A stretch of DNA of 64,000 nucleotides, taken from contig NZ_QHKZ01000001.1 in NCBI RefSeq assembly GCF_003194585.1, positions 372,001 to 436,000 of the forward strand, given 5' to 3'. The notes beneath the pieces are model-generated. The model saw only the letters and a program-made list of their open reading frames with translations, was not told the origin of the DNA and made no database searches. Within the stretch, counting starts at the first letter, position 1. Each line of letters opens with the position of its first letter. The position numbers were made by a program, and so were the translations under genes. The stretch comes from Nocardioides daejeonensis (GTDB taxonomy: Bacteria; Actinomycetota; Actinomycetes; Propionibacteriales; Nocardioidaceae). Shown here one piece after another: positions 44,305 to 55,933 of the stretch.

Positions 44305-45099
44305 GTGACCCCGTGGCTGTTCGATCCTGGTGCCTTGGCGGATCGGATGACCGCCTTCGTCGAAGCACCCGGCTTCCCGCCGGTGGCTCTCCTGGTGGCA
44401 TTCCTCGCGGGCGCCGCGCACGCTGTGCAACCGGGGCACGGCAAGACACTGACCGCGGCGTTCCTGGTGGGCACACAGGGCAGGCCGCGCGACGCCGCCT
44501 ACCTCGGCGTCAGCGTCGCGGTCATGCACACCGCCTCGGCGCTCGTGATCGCCATGGCCTGGACCTTCCTCGACGTCTCGGACTGGATGCCCCTGGCCAC
44601 GCTGACCGGCGCGCTCAGCGTGGTTGCCGGGCTGGTCGTCGTGGTACTGGGCCTCTGGATGCTGCGGGCCTGGAACAGGCGCAGGACCGGGCACGGCCAC
44701 GGCCACGGGCATGGGCACGGGCATGGGCACGGACATGGGCACGGACATGGGCACGGACACGAAGGCGCGGAGCGGCCCGGGCTCTGGTTGCTGGCGATCT
44801 CCGGGGGCCTGGTGCCCTCGCCGGCGGCGTTCCTGCTGCTCGTGACAGGGATCTTCAGTGGGCGCAGCGAGTTCGCGCTCCTGCTCGTCGCCGTCTTCGG
44901 GGTCGGGATGGCGGTGGTGCTCTTCGGAGTCGGGCTGCTCGCGGTGGCCGGACGCGACGTCGTACTCCGTTGGGCTACGCCACGCTCCTGGCTGCGGCGG
45001 CTCTCGCTGGTCGGCCCCTTCGTCGCGGCGGTCGGCGTGACCGGCGCAGGCTGCGTGCTGACAGCGGTGGCGTGGGTGAATCTCGCCACTCAAGTGTGA
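44305..45099 (+). CDS. NicO-type nickel/cobalt exporter with Gly-His loop
   Basis: The 264-residue protein has about six membrane segments and the NicO family motif HAVQPGHGKTL near residue 38, which is the metal site of RcnA-type nickel and cobalt efflux proteins. Between helices three and four lies a loop of about twelve Gly-His pairs (residues about 129-152), a strong metal binder. Segments such as GLWLLAISGGLVPSPAAFLLLV and the VGVTGAGCVLTAVAWVNL end fit the family. GTG 44305 is chosen because it places the first helix (PPVALLVAFLAGAAHA) correctly; earlier in-frame starts lack a ribosome site. A metal-sensing operator upstream was not recognised. Confidence 0.8.
   Translation: MTPWLFDPGALADRMTAFVEAPGFPPVALLVAFLAGAAHAVQPGHGKTLTAAFLVGTQGRPRDAAYLGVSVAVMHTASALVIAMAWTFLDVSDWMPLATLTGALSVVAGLVVVVLGLWMLRAWNRRRTGHGHGHGHGHGHGHGHGHGHGHGHEGAERPGLWLLAISGGLVPSPAAFLLLVTGIFSGRSEFALLLVAVFGVGMAVVLFGVGLLAVAGRDVVLRWATPRSWLRRLSLVGPFVAAVGVTGAGCVLTAVAWVNLATQV
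44689..44760 (+). repeat. in-frame hexanucleotide repeat encoding Gly-His pairs
   Basis: About twelve GGNCAY units (GGGCAC, GGCCAC, GGGCAT, GGACAT and similar) follow each other inside the exporter gene. A tract like this can change length by slipping in steps of two residues without shifting the frame. Confidence 0.7.
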
Positions 45100-45140
45100 C
45101 CACGGGTTTCGGCCTGGGGTAGTCACGAGGCCGCGTTGGG

Positions 45141-45168
45141 AGAAGTTGTCACCTACGTGACAACTTCT
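45141..45168. promoter_or_regulatory. inverted repeat with perfect 12-bp arms
   Basis: AGAAGTTGTCAC (45141-45152) and GTGACAACTTCT (45157-45168) are exact complements around CTAC. It can be a two-fold symmetric protein site or a stem-loop between the convergent genes; there is no T run. Confidence 0.6.
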
Positions 45169-45207
45169 GCCCTCTCTTGCATGCGCCGGCGAGAGATGTT
45201 GTCGAAT

Positions 45208-45227
45208 CGCTGCAGGATCCTGCAGCG
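45208..45227. repeat. perfect 20-bp palindrome
   Basis: CGCTGCAGGATCCTGCAGCG is its own reverse complement without a spacer. With no gene nearby in the right orientation it may be a binding site left over from a lost gene, or part of a terminator. Confidence 0.55.
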
Positions 45228-45501
45228 CCGCGGTTATGGTGCGGCCCTGCACATCTCGTGCTCGGGTAGGGGAGGGTGTCGTGCTCGGGTTCTCGGATAC
45301 GTCTGCGCGCTCATGTTTGCGGTGGCTGTCGATGCCGGTCGTGATCCTGCCGTTCTCGTCGCCGTTGATCTTGGTGGCGAGGATTGGAACGACCCCACCA
45401 GGTTGTAGTCACCGATTGACCTGGCCGCTCAGCTGGTCGCTGTGGCCCTCAGCGGCGAGACCGAATCGCTCGGTGAGCCCGGCTGGCGTTCCGCCGGAAG
45501 T

Positions 45502-46929
45502 TCAGGTGCCGCAGAAGGTCTGGAACGACTCGGCGAAACTCGCCGGCGGAGGCTCAGCGAATCGGGGATCGGCCGGCGTCCACGGAGAGCGGACGGCGGC
45601 CAGGATCGCCTCGAAGTCGGTGAGGTCGCCGGCCTCCGCAGCGCGAAGCGCGTGATCGGTGAGGTGGTTGCGCGGCACCTGCGCCGGGTTGGCGGCGGCC
45701 ATCGTGTCGACGTCCGGCATCAGGTCACGCCAGCGGGCCAACCATCCGTCGATGCGGGGAAGGTCGAGCATCAGTGCACGGACTGGCTCGGGGTTGCCGC
45801 GTGCGGCCTCGATCAGATTGCTGAAGGTCAGGGTGAAGTCTGCGCGTGCCTCGGCCATCAAGTCGAGCAACCCCTCGCCGACCTCCAGCGCCGTGCCGGG
45901 ATCGGCCAGCCCTAGCTTCGCTGCCAGCACCCGGCCCCAGGCAGCACGGTGCAGCGGCGCGAACTCCTGCAAAGCCTCGGTCGCGACCGCGATGGCGCTC
46001 TCCTCGTCGGAGGCGAGGAGGGGCAGCAGCGCCTCCGCGAAACGGGCGAGGTTCCATTGTGCGATGGCTGGCTGGTTGCCGAACGCGTAGCGACCCTGAT
46101 GGTCGATGGAGGAGAAGACCGCGCTGGGGTGGTAGCCGTCGAGGAAGGCGCAGGGGCCGTAGTCGATGGTCTCGCCGGAGATCGTCATGTTGTCGGTGTT
46201 CATCACGCCGTGCACGAAACCCACCCCCATCCACCGGGCCACCAGGTCGGCCTGCGTCGCGACGACGCTGCGATAGAGGTCGAGGTATCGGTCCGAGCCG
46301 GTGAGCACGGGGTAGTGGCGCGTGATCGCGAGGTCGGCGAGTCGGCGCAGCAACGCGGTGTCGGCGGTGGCGCGGGCGAACTGGAAGCTGCCGACCCGAA
46401 GGTGGCTGCTCGCCACCCGGGTGAGTACGGCGCCCGGCGCCGGGGCCTCCCGCGCGACGAGGCGCCCGGTCGCGACCACGGCCAGGGAGCGCGTCGTGCG
46501 GACCCCGAGCGCGTGCATGGCCTCACTGATCAGAAACTCGCGCAGCATCGGCCCGACCACAGCGCGCCCGTCGCCACCACGAGCGAAAGGGGTGCGGCCG
46601 GAGCCCTTGAGGTGAAGGTCGACCGGGCCGCTGGGAGTTTCCAGCTCGCCGAGCAGCAGTGCCCGGCCGTCGCCGAGCTGGGGCGAGAAGCCGCCGAACT
46701 GATGACCGGCGTAGGCCTGGGCCACCGGTCGCGCACCCTCGGGCAGCTCGTTGCCGATCAGGAACCGCACTCCGGCGGGGGAGCGCAGCCAGTCGGTATC
46801 AAGACCGAGGTCGAGGGCCAGCGCGTCGTTGAGTGCGAGCAGGCGCGGCTCGGGCGCCTCCTCGGCCTGCCAGGGCACGGTGAGCTCCGGAAGGTCGCGG
46901 GCGAAGGCGTGATCGAGGGTCGGCTGCAC
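45502..46929 (-). CDS. selO: protein adenylyltransferase SelO (YdiU, UPF0061)
   Basis: This 475-residue protein of the SelO pseudokinase family transfers AMP to Ser, Thr or Tyr of other proteins, with a role in redox stress known from E. coli and yeast. Visible features are [22 protein letters not shown] near 75, [36 protein letters not shown] near 110, the catalytic region [26 protein letters not shown] near 245-270, and [10 protein letters not shown] near the end. The C-terminus FCGT has the single Cys that replaces selenocysteine of the animal protein. A TAGGCT -10 box six bases before the GTG marks it as leaderless. Confidence 0.93.
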   Translation of the reverse strand: MQPTLDHAFARDLPELTVPWQAEEAPEPRLLALNDALALDLGLDTDWLRSPAGVRFLIGNELPEGARPVAQAYAGHQFGGFSPQLGDGRALLLGELETPSGPVDLHLKGSGRTPFARGGDGRAVVGPMLREFLISEAMHALGVRTTRSLAVVATGRLVAREAPAPGAVLTRVASSHLRVGSFQFARATADTALLRRLADLAITRHYPVLTGSDRYLDLYRSVVATQADLVARWMGVGFVHGVMNTDNMTISGETIDYGPCAFLDGYHPSAVFSSIDHQGRYAFGNQPAIAQWNLARFAEALLPLLASDEESAIAVATEALQEFAPLHRAAWGRVLAAKLGLADPGTALEVGEGLLDLMAEARADFTLTFSNLIEAARGNPEPVRALMLDLPRIDGWLARWRDLMPDVDTMAAANPAQVPRNHLTDHALRAAEAGDLTDFEAILAAVRSPWTPADPRFAEPPPASFAESFQTFCGT

Positions 46930-46935
46930 CCTGTC

Positions 46936-46941
46936 AGCCTA
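46936..46941 (-). promoter_or_regulatory. -10 box of a leaderless promoter (selO)
   Basis: TAGGCT on the minus strand, six bases before GTG 46929. Confidence 0.55.
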
Positions 46942-46965
46942 CGAGCCGGTCGCGCGTGGGTCGTC

Positions 46966-48309
46966 TCATGTGGTCTCGAGGCTCTCCAACTCCCGCTCCG
47001 ACTCCGGGGTGCCCGGCACCTCCGTGCCGCGCAGCGAGACGCCCGCGGTCTCGACCACCGCCGGCAGTGCGAGGGCGCCGACCGCGCAGGCCAGCATCAT
47101 GTAGAACGCCGGTACGAGGGCCGAGCCGGTGAGGCCCACCAGCCAGTCGTTCAGCGCTGGTGCAGTGCCGCCGAAGAGGGAGGTCGAGACGTTGTAGGCG
47201 ATCGCGAACCCGGCGAAGCGCACCTGGGTAGGGAACATTGCCGGGAACGTCGAGGAGATGGTTGCCAGCTGGGGCACGTAGAGCAGTCCGAGCACTGCGA
47301 AGCCGATCACCGCACCGAGCAGCCCGGTCGCCATGAGCAGGAACATCGGCACCGCGGCGATGAAGAGCCCGGTCACCGACACCCACCACAGGGGCTTGCG
47401 CCCGACCCGGTCCGAGAGGTGCCCGGCGAACGGGAGGAAGAGCATCATCGTCAGCATCCCGATCACCGGCACCATCAGCGACTGGTCGGTGCTGAGCCCG
47501 ATCTCGGCCTCCAGATAGGTCGGCATGTAGCTCAGCAGCGTGTAGTTGACGACGTTGAGCGTCATCACCAGCGCGCCGAGCAGGAGCAGCGGCCGCCCAT
47601 GGTCCGCGACGAGCTCGCGCAGACGTACGACGGCTGGCTCCTCGTCGACCGCGCGCTCCTCGGCCGCCTCTTCGAAGACCGGGCTGTCCTCGGCCCGCGA
47701 GCGCAGCCACAGGCCGATGACGCCGAGTGGCGCGGCCAGCAGGAACGGCACGCGCCAGCCCCAGGCCTGCATCGCCGTGTCGTCGAGGGCCAGGGAGAAG
47801 CCCAGCATCAGCAGCGCGCCGAGGGAGAAGCCCGTCAGGGTGCCGAACTCCAGGAAACTGCCGAGGAAGCCGCGTCGGCGGTCGGGTGCGTACTCGGCCA
47901 TGAAGGTGGCCGCACCGCCGTACTCCCCGCCGGTCGAGAAGCCCTGCACCAGCCGGAGTGCCACCAGCAGCGTCGGCGCCCAGAACCCGATCCGGTCGTA
48001 GGTCGGCACGAGACCCACGCCCAAGGTGGCGCCGGCCATCAGCAGGATGGTGACGGCGAGCACCGCCTTGCGCCCGACGCGGTCGCCGAGCGGGCCCCAG
48101 AACATGCCGCCCAGTGGCCGCACCAGGAACGAGATGGCGAAGGTCGCCAGGGCGAACAGCGTGGCCTGCTCGGTGTCGCCCGGGAAGAGCGCAGCGGAGA
48201 TGTAGGTGACGCCGTACGCATAGAGGCCGTAGTCGAGCCACTCGGTCATGTTGCCGATCGCCGAGGCGGCGATCGCCCGGCGTACGGCGGGTGCGGTGGG
48301 GGTGGACAT
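46966..48309 (-). CDS. MFS transporter, metabolite:H+ symporter type
   Basis: The 447-residue protein has twelve hydrophobic segments and the MHS-family (ProP/ShiA/KgtP) pattern. After the start come ASAIGNMTEWLDYGLYAYGV and FAISFLVRPLGGMFWGPLGDRVGRKAVL, then RLVQGFSTGGEYGGAATFMAEYAP and RRGFLGSFLEFGTLTGFSLG. The second half repeats the loop motif as GHLSDRVGRKPLWW. Such carriers take up organic acids or osmolytes with protons; the substrate cannot be told. ATG 48309 is chosen: AGGAGG lies five bases upstream of it but only two from GTG 48312. The gene is divergent from furA, with the FurA operator in between. Confidence 0.9.
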   Translation of the reverse strand: MSTPTAPAVRRAIAASAIGNMTEWLDYGLYAYGVTYISAALFPGDTEQATLFALATFAISFLVRPLGGMFWGPLGDRVGRKAVLAVTILLMAGATLGVGLVPTYDRIGFWAPTLLVALRLVQGFSTGGEYGGAATFMAEYAPDRRRGFLGSFLEFGTLTGFSLGALLMLGFSLALDDTAMQAWGWRVPFLLAAPLGVIGLWLRSRAEDSPVFEEAAEERAVDEEPAVVRLRELVADHGRPLLLLGALVMTLNVVNYTLLSYMPTYLEAEIGLSTDQSLMVPVIGMLTMMLFLPFAGHLSDRVGRKPLWWVSVTGLFIAAVPMFLLMATGLLGAVIGFAVLGLLYVPQLATISSTFPAMFPTQVRFAGFAIAYNVSTSLFGGTAPALNDWLVGLTGSALVPAFYMMLACAVGALALPAVVETAGVSLRGTEVPGTPESERELESLETT

Positions 48310-48393
48310 CACGACCTCCTGAGTCGGTCGACGGCGTGCGGCAACGCCTCGCGGTACCCAGGGACGGAGGGCCCATCCTCGACCCGCCTGGCC

Positions 48394-48414
48394 TTTCTTG
48401 ATTTATTCAAGAAA
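48394..48414 (+). promoter_or_regulatory. Fur-type operator before furA-katG
   Basis: TTTCTTGA (48394-48401) and TCAAGAAA (48407-48414) are exact complements around TTTAT, giving a 21-bp AT-rich site in an otherwise GC-rich region. It lies just upstream of the furA -10 box, as expected for autoregulation by a FurA-type repressor. Confidence 0.75.
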
Positions 48415-48420
48415 ACTTGC

Positions 48421-48426
48421 CATGCT
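48421..48426 (+). promoter_or_regulatory. -10 box of the leaderless furA promoter
   Basis: CATGCT lies six bases before GTG 48433, and seven bases after the Fur-type operator. The furA of mycobacteria is also described as leaderless. Confidence 0.5.
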
Positions 48427-48432
48427 GGATCC

Positions 48433-51124
<2,692 letters not shown>

Positions 51125-51152
51125 GCAGCATCGCGGATCGCCTGATCGGCAC

Positions 51153-51182
51153 GTCCCCGTCTCCCGCGAGGGAGGCGGGGAC
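51153..51182. terminator. 13-bp hairpin with GCGA loop after katG
   Basis: GTCCCCGTCTCCC (51153-51165) pairs with GGGAGGCGGGGAC (51170-51182), one pair a wobble, around GCGA. It lies between the convergent katG and cardiolipin synthase genes and can stop both. Confidence 0.7.
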
Positions 51183-51190
51183 GTTGTCGT

Positions 51191-52693
51191 CTACTGCAGC
51201 GCAGCGGTCAGCCGCATCACGTTGTCGACATAGCGCAGGCGTGCCGGCCGCCGCGCCCACTCCTCCGGTCCGAGCGGCGTGCTCAGCCGGCGGTACTCGT
51301 CCTCGATCTGCCGCAGGGCGGTTACCGGCTCCACGCCGCGCAGCATCAGCGACAGCTCGTAGTTCAGGGAGAACGAGCGCATGTCCATGTTGCTCGATCC
51401 GATCACCGCGACGTCGTCGTCGATGGTCAGGTGCTTCGCATGCAGGACGTACGGCGCGGGGTAGCGGTAGATGACCACGCCCGCCTCCAGCAGCGCCCGG
51501 TAGTAGGACGCCTGGGCATGCCCGACCATGAACTGGTCCGAGACCTCGCTGACGAAGAGCTCCACGGCGACGCCGCGTTGCGCGGCGGTCGTGACCGCGC
51601 TCAGCAGCGATTCGTCGGGGACGAAGTAGGGGCTGGTGATGGAGATCCGGCGCCGGGCGCCGTACAACAAGGAGTTGAACATCCGCAGGTTGTTCTCGGC
51701 GGGGTAGCCGGGGCCACTAGGCACCACCTGGACGGGGGCGACCACCTGTCCCGCCGGTGCTGATCCGGTCGCCGCCGGAGTGACCGACTGCGCCGGCCCC
51801 GGGAGAGCCAGGTCGGCGATCTCGCCGGTCTCGGCGTACCAGTCCCCGGCGAAGACCGCGTTGAGCGCAGCGACCGCCGGACCCTCGACGCGCACCATCA
51901 GCTCCACCCACTCCCGGCCGAGGCGGTGGTTCTTCGGCTTGTTGTAGCCGGGCTCGGTGAGATTGAGCGAGCCGGCGAACCCGACCAAGCCGTCGACCAC
52001 GACGAGCTTGCGATGGTTGCGCAGGTCGGGCCGGCGCCAGCGCCGCTGCAGCGGGCGAATCGGCAGCATCGCCCGCCATTGGATCCGGGTGTCTCCGAGC
52101 CGTCGGAGCAGTTCGCGGTAGCTGGGTAGTCCTCGCGAGCCGAGGTGGTCGAAGAGCAGGCGGACCTCGACGCCACGCTCCGCGGCCCGGGCCATCGCGC
52201 CCAGGAGCGGGTCGGTCACCTCGTCCCATGCGGTGATGTAGAACTCGACATGCACCCACGACTCGGCCGCCTCCACCTCGTGAGCCATCGCCGCGATCGT
52301 GGCGCGGTAGCCGGGGAGGAACTCCAGCTGGTTGCCGGCGAGCATCGGCAGCGCGCCCAGGTGCTGGTTGAGCCGCACCACTCCGTCGACCCAGGTGCTC
52401 GCCACGCTGCTGGCGGGCTCCGGCTCCGGCACCGCCTCCGGGACGCTCATCGCCTGCCGGATCGCGGCGTCCGCGCGCTGCTGCCGGCCGTGCCGGCGCC
52501 GCCCCAGCGCCGTGCGTCCGAACAGGGAGAAGGCGAAGAGCCCGACGTAGGGCTGGATCATGATCAGCAGCAGCCAGGCCATCCCCGACGAGGGCTTCCG
52601 GTTGCCGGGCACGATCCCCAGCGCGATCACGCGCAGCACGATCGGGATGGCCACCAGCAGGGCAGTGAGCACGGGCCAGGAGGTCAGCGACAT
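51191..52693 (-). CDS. cls: cardiolipin synthase, phospholipase D type
   Basis: This 500-residue membrane enzyme should join two phosphatidylglycerol molecules into cardiolipin. Two N-terminal membrane segments (VLTALLVAIPIVLRVIALGIV and SGMAWLLLIMIQPYVGLFAFSLFG) are followed by two HKD phosphodiesterase motifs: NHRKLVVVDGLVGFAGSLNL near 225, and LHAKHLTIDDDVAVIGSSNMD near 420. The variant AKHL keeps His, Lys and Asp. Some actinobacteria use a CDP-alcohol-type enzyme instead, so this copy might also have a wider phospholipase role. CATAGT six bases before ATG 52693 fits a leaderless start. Confidence 0.88.
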   Translation of the reverse strand: MSLTSWPVLTALLVAIPIVLRVIALGIVPGNRKPSSGMAWLLLIMIQPYVGLFAFSLFGRTALGRRRHGRQQRADAAIRQAMSVPEAVPEPEPASSVASTWVDGVVRLNQHLGALPMLAGNQLEFLPGYRATIAAMAHEVEAAESWVHVEFYITAWDEVTDPLLGAMARAAERGVEVRLLFDHLGSRGLPSYRELLRRLGDTRIQWRAMLPIRPLQRRWRRPDLRNHRKLVVVDGLVGFAGSLNLTEPGYNKPKNHRLGREWVELMVRVEGPAVAALNAVFAGDWYAETGEIADLALPGPAQSVTPAATGSAPAGQVVAPVQVVPSGPGYPAENNLRMFNSLLYGARRRISITSPYFVPDESLLSAVTTAAQRGVAVELFVSEVSDQFMVGHAQASYYRALLEAGVVIYRYPAPYVLHAKHLTIDDDVAVIGSSNMDMRSFSLNYELSLMLRGVEPVTALRQIEDEYRRLSTPLGPEEWARRPARLRYVDNVMRLTAALQ

Positions 52694-52699
52694 GGTCGG

Positions 52700-52705
52700 A
52701 CTATG
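52700..52705 (-). promoter_or_regulatory. -10 box of a leaderless promoter (cardiolipin synthase)
   Basis: CATAGT on the minus strand, six bases before ATG 52693; the same hexamer with the same spacing precedes glnA2. Confidence 0.4.
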
Positions 52706-52711
52706 ACAGGT

Positions 52712-54118
52712 CTAGCCGGCCGGCAGCGCCTGCGTGGGTGCCGCGGCGCGGTACTGGTTCTTGCCGTGCCGCTTGGCGACGTACATCAGCTCGTCGGCTG
52801 TGCTCAGCAGCACGTCGGAGCCGGAGAGCGGTGGTGCGGTCGCCACGCCGATGCTGGCGGTGATGCCAACCGGGTCGCCGCCCTCCGCGGGCAGTGCCGG
52901 GTACGGCGCCTCGACGGCCGCGAGCAGTCGCATCGCCAGCGGCGCAAGGGTCGTCGGATCGCTGACCCCGGGGCAGAGCACCGCGAACTCGTCGCCGCCG
53001 AGGCGCGCGACGAGCGGGCCGGGGCCGGTGGTCGCGGTGAGCCGGTCCGCGATGGTGCGCAGCACCTGGTCGCCCCAGGCATGTCCGTAGCGGTCGTTGA
53101 CGGCCTTGAAGCCGTCGAGGTCGATGAAGAGCATTCCGGCCGGCCCGGTATGGAGGGCCTCCTCGGTCAGCCGGAGTAGGCGGGCCCGGTTGGCGAGGCC
53201 GGTCAGGTCGTCGGTGAGGGCGCGGTGGCGCAGTGTGGCGACTAGCGTGTTGCGCGAGTCGCGGAACAGGGAGAGCGCCAGCATGGTGAGCGTCAGGCTG
53301 CCGACCATCGCCTGGGCGCTGAGAGCACGCTCCATCAGCGTGCCCACCATGAACGGGCCGTGCCCGGCGAGGGTGGCGGTCACGATCCAGGCGCCGGCGA
53401 TCACGAGCGCCACCGTGCTGGCGGTGGTGCTCCACCGCAGTGCCACCCACATTGCCGGCAGGAAGGCGACGAAGGCGACAGGGAGCCCCGGGTTGACCCA
53501 GAAGAGCACCAGCAGGACGGCGACGACGGCCAGCGTCGTGGCGGCCGCCTCGATGGCGCGGCTGACGGAGGGCAACGACCACTGCCAGCTGCCGGCCTCC
53601 AGCCGGAGCCCGAGTGCGATACCGGCGAAGGCGGTCACGCCGTTGCGAACGGCGAAGAGGGTGAACATGCCCACCAGGCCCTCGTCTCCACGCACTGCGA
53701 AGTAGCCCGTTGCCATGACGGCCGCGGTCAGGCTCCCGGCGAGCACAGCCAGAAGCAGGCGGGTCAGGTCGGCCGGGTCGTCCAGGTGGGCCCCGCTGCG
53801 CCGCCTGCGCAGGAGGCCGATCGTCACCGTCGGCAGGGCGAGGTTCACCAGCGTGAACCACAGGGCGAGCGAGACCGAGGAGTCCGTCGCCATGGTGATC
53901 GCGAAGGTGATCGCGCCGATCAGCATCAGATGGGCGCCGCGGACGATCAGCGAGCGGTCGTAGATGGAGAGGTACCACAGGCTGGAGACCGCAGCGGCCG
54001 GCCACGCCAGTGCGATCTCGGAGTCCGCCATCCGCAGCGAGCGGCCGAGATCCAGGGCGAAGGCGTAGCCGAGCGGGAACGCCCAGGGGAGCAGTCGGCG
54101 GACGAGGGTGCGGAGCAC
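52712..54118 (-). CDS. membrane diguanylate cyclase (GGDEF protein)
   Basis: The 468-residue protein has about eight hydrophobic segments in its first 290 residues, resembling a MASE1-type sensor, followed by a GGDEF domain (about 300-455). The active-site loop is ARLGGDEFAVL, after DLTGLANRARL and LFIDLDGFKAVNDRYGHAWGDQVL, so it should make cyclic di-GMP. The RxxD product-inhibition site five residues before GGDEF is not present (GPGPLVARLGG). The GTG start has GAAGGGGG upstream. The exonuclease gene lies 70 bases upstream and cls 18 bases downstream on the same strand. Confidence 0.9.
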   Translation of the reverse strand: MLRTLVRRLLPWAFPLGYAFALDLGRSLRMADSEIALAWPAAAVSSLWYLSIYDRSLIVRGAHLMLIGAITFAITMATDSSVSLALWFTLVNLALPTVTIGLLRRRRSGAHLDDPADLTRLLLAVLAGSLTAAVMATGYFAVRGDEGLVGMFTLFAVRNGVTAFAGIALGLRLEAGSWQWSLPSVSRAIEAAATTLAVVAVLLVLFWVNPGLPVAFVAFLPAMWVALRWSTTASTVALVIAGAWIVTATLAGHGPFMVGTLMERALSAQAMVGSLTLTMLALSLFRDSRNTLVATLRHRALTDDLTGLANRARLLRLTEEALHTGPAGMLFIDLDGFKAVNDRYGHAWGDQVLRTIADRLTATTGPGPLVARLGGDEFAVLCPGVSDPTTLAPLAMRLLAAVEAPYPALPAEGGDPVGITASIGVATAPPLSGSDVLLSTADELMYVAKRHGKNQYRAAAPTQALPAG

Positions 54119-54188
54119 GTGGACCCCCTTCCCCTGGAGCGCCGGTGATGCCGATGCGGATCGGCACGTACCGTCGCGACCTGAGGAA

Positions 54189-55199
54189 TCAGCCTTGGGA
54201 AGCCGGGGTGGAGGTCAGCACCCGGACCGCGAGGTCGGTGGTGGCCTGCACGTTGAGGTGGCCGACGACCCGCGACACCCGGTCGATGTCGAGTGGGAGC
54301 AGGCCGGGGGAGCCGGGAACGTCGGGAGTGAAGCCCAGGTCGAGGTCGGAGCGCCCGGCCATCAGCTCCACGTTGAAGTCGTAGCGTGCGCGAGCACCCT
54401 CGGCCAGCAGGCGGGAGCGCATCGTGGCCCCGATCCGGCGTCCCCCGGTCTCCTCGGCCCACGAGTTCAGTGCGGCTACCAGGGCCTGCCCGTCGTTGTG
54501 GTCGAGGTCGGCCCAGACCGCCTCCATCGACCCCATCGCCTCGAGCAGGATCGGCGCGGTCTTCTCGCCGATTCCCGGCACCCCGGGGAGATTGTCGCTG
54601 CTGTCTCCCCGGAGCGCGGCGAACGCCAGGTAGTTCTCCGAACGGACGCCGTACATGGCGTGCAGGCGCGCCGGGTTGAGGAGCGGCGAGGCGTTGATGC
54701 CCCCGTTGATCAGCCGCAGCACCGAGGTGTGCTCGCTGATGTGGGCGAAGGAGTCACGGTCGGAGGTGATGATCACGCAGTTCCAGCCGTGCTCCTCGGC
54801 CCAGGCAGCGGCCGAGGCGTTGACGTCGTCCGCCTCGAGGCCTGGCGGGGTCAGGGTGGCCAGCCCGAGAGCGTCCAGGAGCGCGCCGGCCCGCTCCAGC
54901 TGATCGACGAGCGCGGCGTCCTTCTCCGCTCGTCCGGCCTTGTAGTCGGGATAGCGGCGCTCACGTACCGAGTCGCGCCGGTCGTCGAGCCCGAAGAGCA
55001 CGGCGTCGGGTGCGAACGAGTCGATCGACTCCAGGATCTGGCGCAGCATCCCGTGCAGCGCCCACGCCGGACGGTTGGTGCGGTCCCGCAGGTCGCTGTG
55101 GGCCCGAGCGTGATGGTTGCGGTGCAACAGCGACGGCGCATCGACCGCCAGCAGCAGTCTGCGTGGCGCGTCGGAGGAAGATCGCTCAGCCGGGCTCAT
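54189..55199 (-). CDS. 5'-3' exonuclease (Pol I N-terminal / flap nuclease type)
   Basis: The 336-residue protein is a stand-alone copy of the 5'-3' exonuclease domain of DNA polymerase I. Metal-binding acids are seen in LLLAVDAPSLLHRNHHA, in VLFGLDDRRDSVRERRYPDYKAGR, in LEADDVNASAAAWA and in IITSDRDSFAH; the helix-hairpin-helix is GDSSDNLPGVPGIGEKTAPILL. It probably trims flaps or RNA primers. ATG 55199 is preferred; a longer frame starts at 55232 but lacks support. Such stand-alone copies are common beside a normal polA in actinobacteria. Confidence 0.9.
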   Translation of the reverse strand: MSPAERSSSDAPRRLLLAVDAPSLLHRNHHARAHSDLRDRTNRPAWALHGMLRQILESIDSFAPDAVLFGLDDRRDSVRERRYPDYKAGRAEKDAALVDQLERAGALLDALGLATLTPPGLEADDVNASAAAWAEEHGWNCVIITSDRDSFAHISEHTSVLRLINGGINASPLLNPARLHAMYGVRSENYLAFAALRGDSSDNLPGVPGIGEKTAPILLEAMGSMEAVWADLDHNDGQALVAALNSWAEETGGRRIGATMRSRLLAEGARARYDFNVELMAGRSDLDLGFTPDVPGSPGLLPLDIDRVSRVVGHLNVQATTDLAVRVLTSTPASQG

Positions 55200-55315
55200 G
55201 GTCAGGCGCCATGCTACGTAAGCCTGCTGCAATGCGAGGTCGTGGTCGCTTCAGAAGGGCTGTGCGGTGGTGAGGCTGGTGGTCGAGGTCGGCAGCAGCG
55301 CCAGCCCAGTCGACC

Positions 55316-55915
55316 TCAGTGGCGTCTCGGCAGCAGCGGGCCGAGAGCCTCCACGAGACGGTCGACCGGATAGGCCTCCGGTTGGTCGAGGGCGAGGCGA
55401 GCCAGTTGCTCGGCCGACACCATCAGCAGGTGCGCGGCCACCTCGACGTCGAGCGCGGCCCCGAACCGGTCGGCAAGCAGCGCGGCGATGTGGGCATGGA
55501 TGACCCGCCTGGTCTCCTCGATGCGTTCACGCACGAAGGCCGGGGCGTCGAGGGTGAGGCCGAGGATCGGGCGCCAGACGTCGGGTTCGGCGAGCACGAT
55601 CTCGAGGAATCGCCGGACCGCGGCGTGTGCCCATGCACTCGGATGGTCCGAGAAGGGGACCTCGTCGAAGAGCTGTAGCGCCGAGGTGAGCCCCCGTTGC
55701 TGACTGCGGTCCAGGAGCGCCTCGAGCAACGGTGCCAACCCGTCGTACGCCGAGTAGACGACCGGGCGGGAGACGTCCGCCTCCCGGGCGATCGCCTCCA
55801 CGGTGAGTGCGCTGTGCCCGTCGCGGACGAGCACGCGGAGAGCGGCGTCCATCAGGTGCTGCCGTCGCTCGTCGACCGGCATCCGCCGCGCGTACTTCCG
55901 GGTCGAGGTGGTCAC
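55316..55915 (-). CDS. TetR-family transcription regulator
   Basis: This 199-residue repressor-type protein has an N-terminal helix-turn-helix (RRQHLMDAALRVLVRDGHSALTVEAIAREADVSRPVVYSAYDG) and a helical ligand domain. Its ligand is not known. It is divergent from the DUF2236 oxygenase gene, and its TATCCT -10 box and the -35 of the oxygenase lie only five bases apart, so binding here could control both. GTG 55915 is chosen for the -10 box seven bases before it. Confidence 0.9.
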   Translation of the reverse strand: MTTSTRKYARRMPVDERRQHLMDAALRVLVRDGHSALTVEAIAREADVSRPVVYSAYDGLAPLLEALLDRSQQRGLTSALQLFDEVPFSDHPSAWAHAAVRRFLEIVLAEPDVWRPILGLTLDAPAFVRERIEETRRVIHAHIAALLADRFGAALDVEVAAHLLMVSAEQLARLALDQPEAYPVDRLVEALGPLLPRRH

Positions 55916-55922
55916 GCGTCCC

Positions 55923-55928
55923 AGGATA
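55923..55928 (-). promoter_or_regulatory. -10 box of a leaderless promoter (TetR gene)
   Basis: TATCCT on the minus strand, seven bases before GTG 55915. Confidence 0.5.
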
Positions 55929-55933
55929 GGGGG

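Larger units (their letters stand above)
45100..45501. other. 402-base gap with two palindromes and no convincing gene
   Basis: Between the NicO gene and the convergent selO gene there is no open frame with the codon habits of the neighbours. The left third is less GC-rich. It holds a 12-bp-arm inverted repeat (45141-45168) and a perfect 20-bp palindrome (45208-45227). The right part (45260-45500) has short open frames on both strands but no start with a promoter or ribosome site, and could be the worn remains of a gene. Confidence 0.5.
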
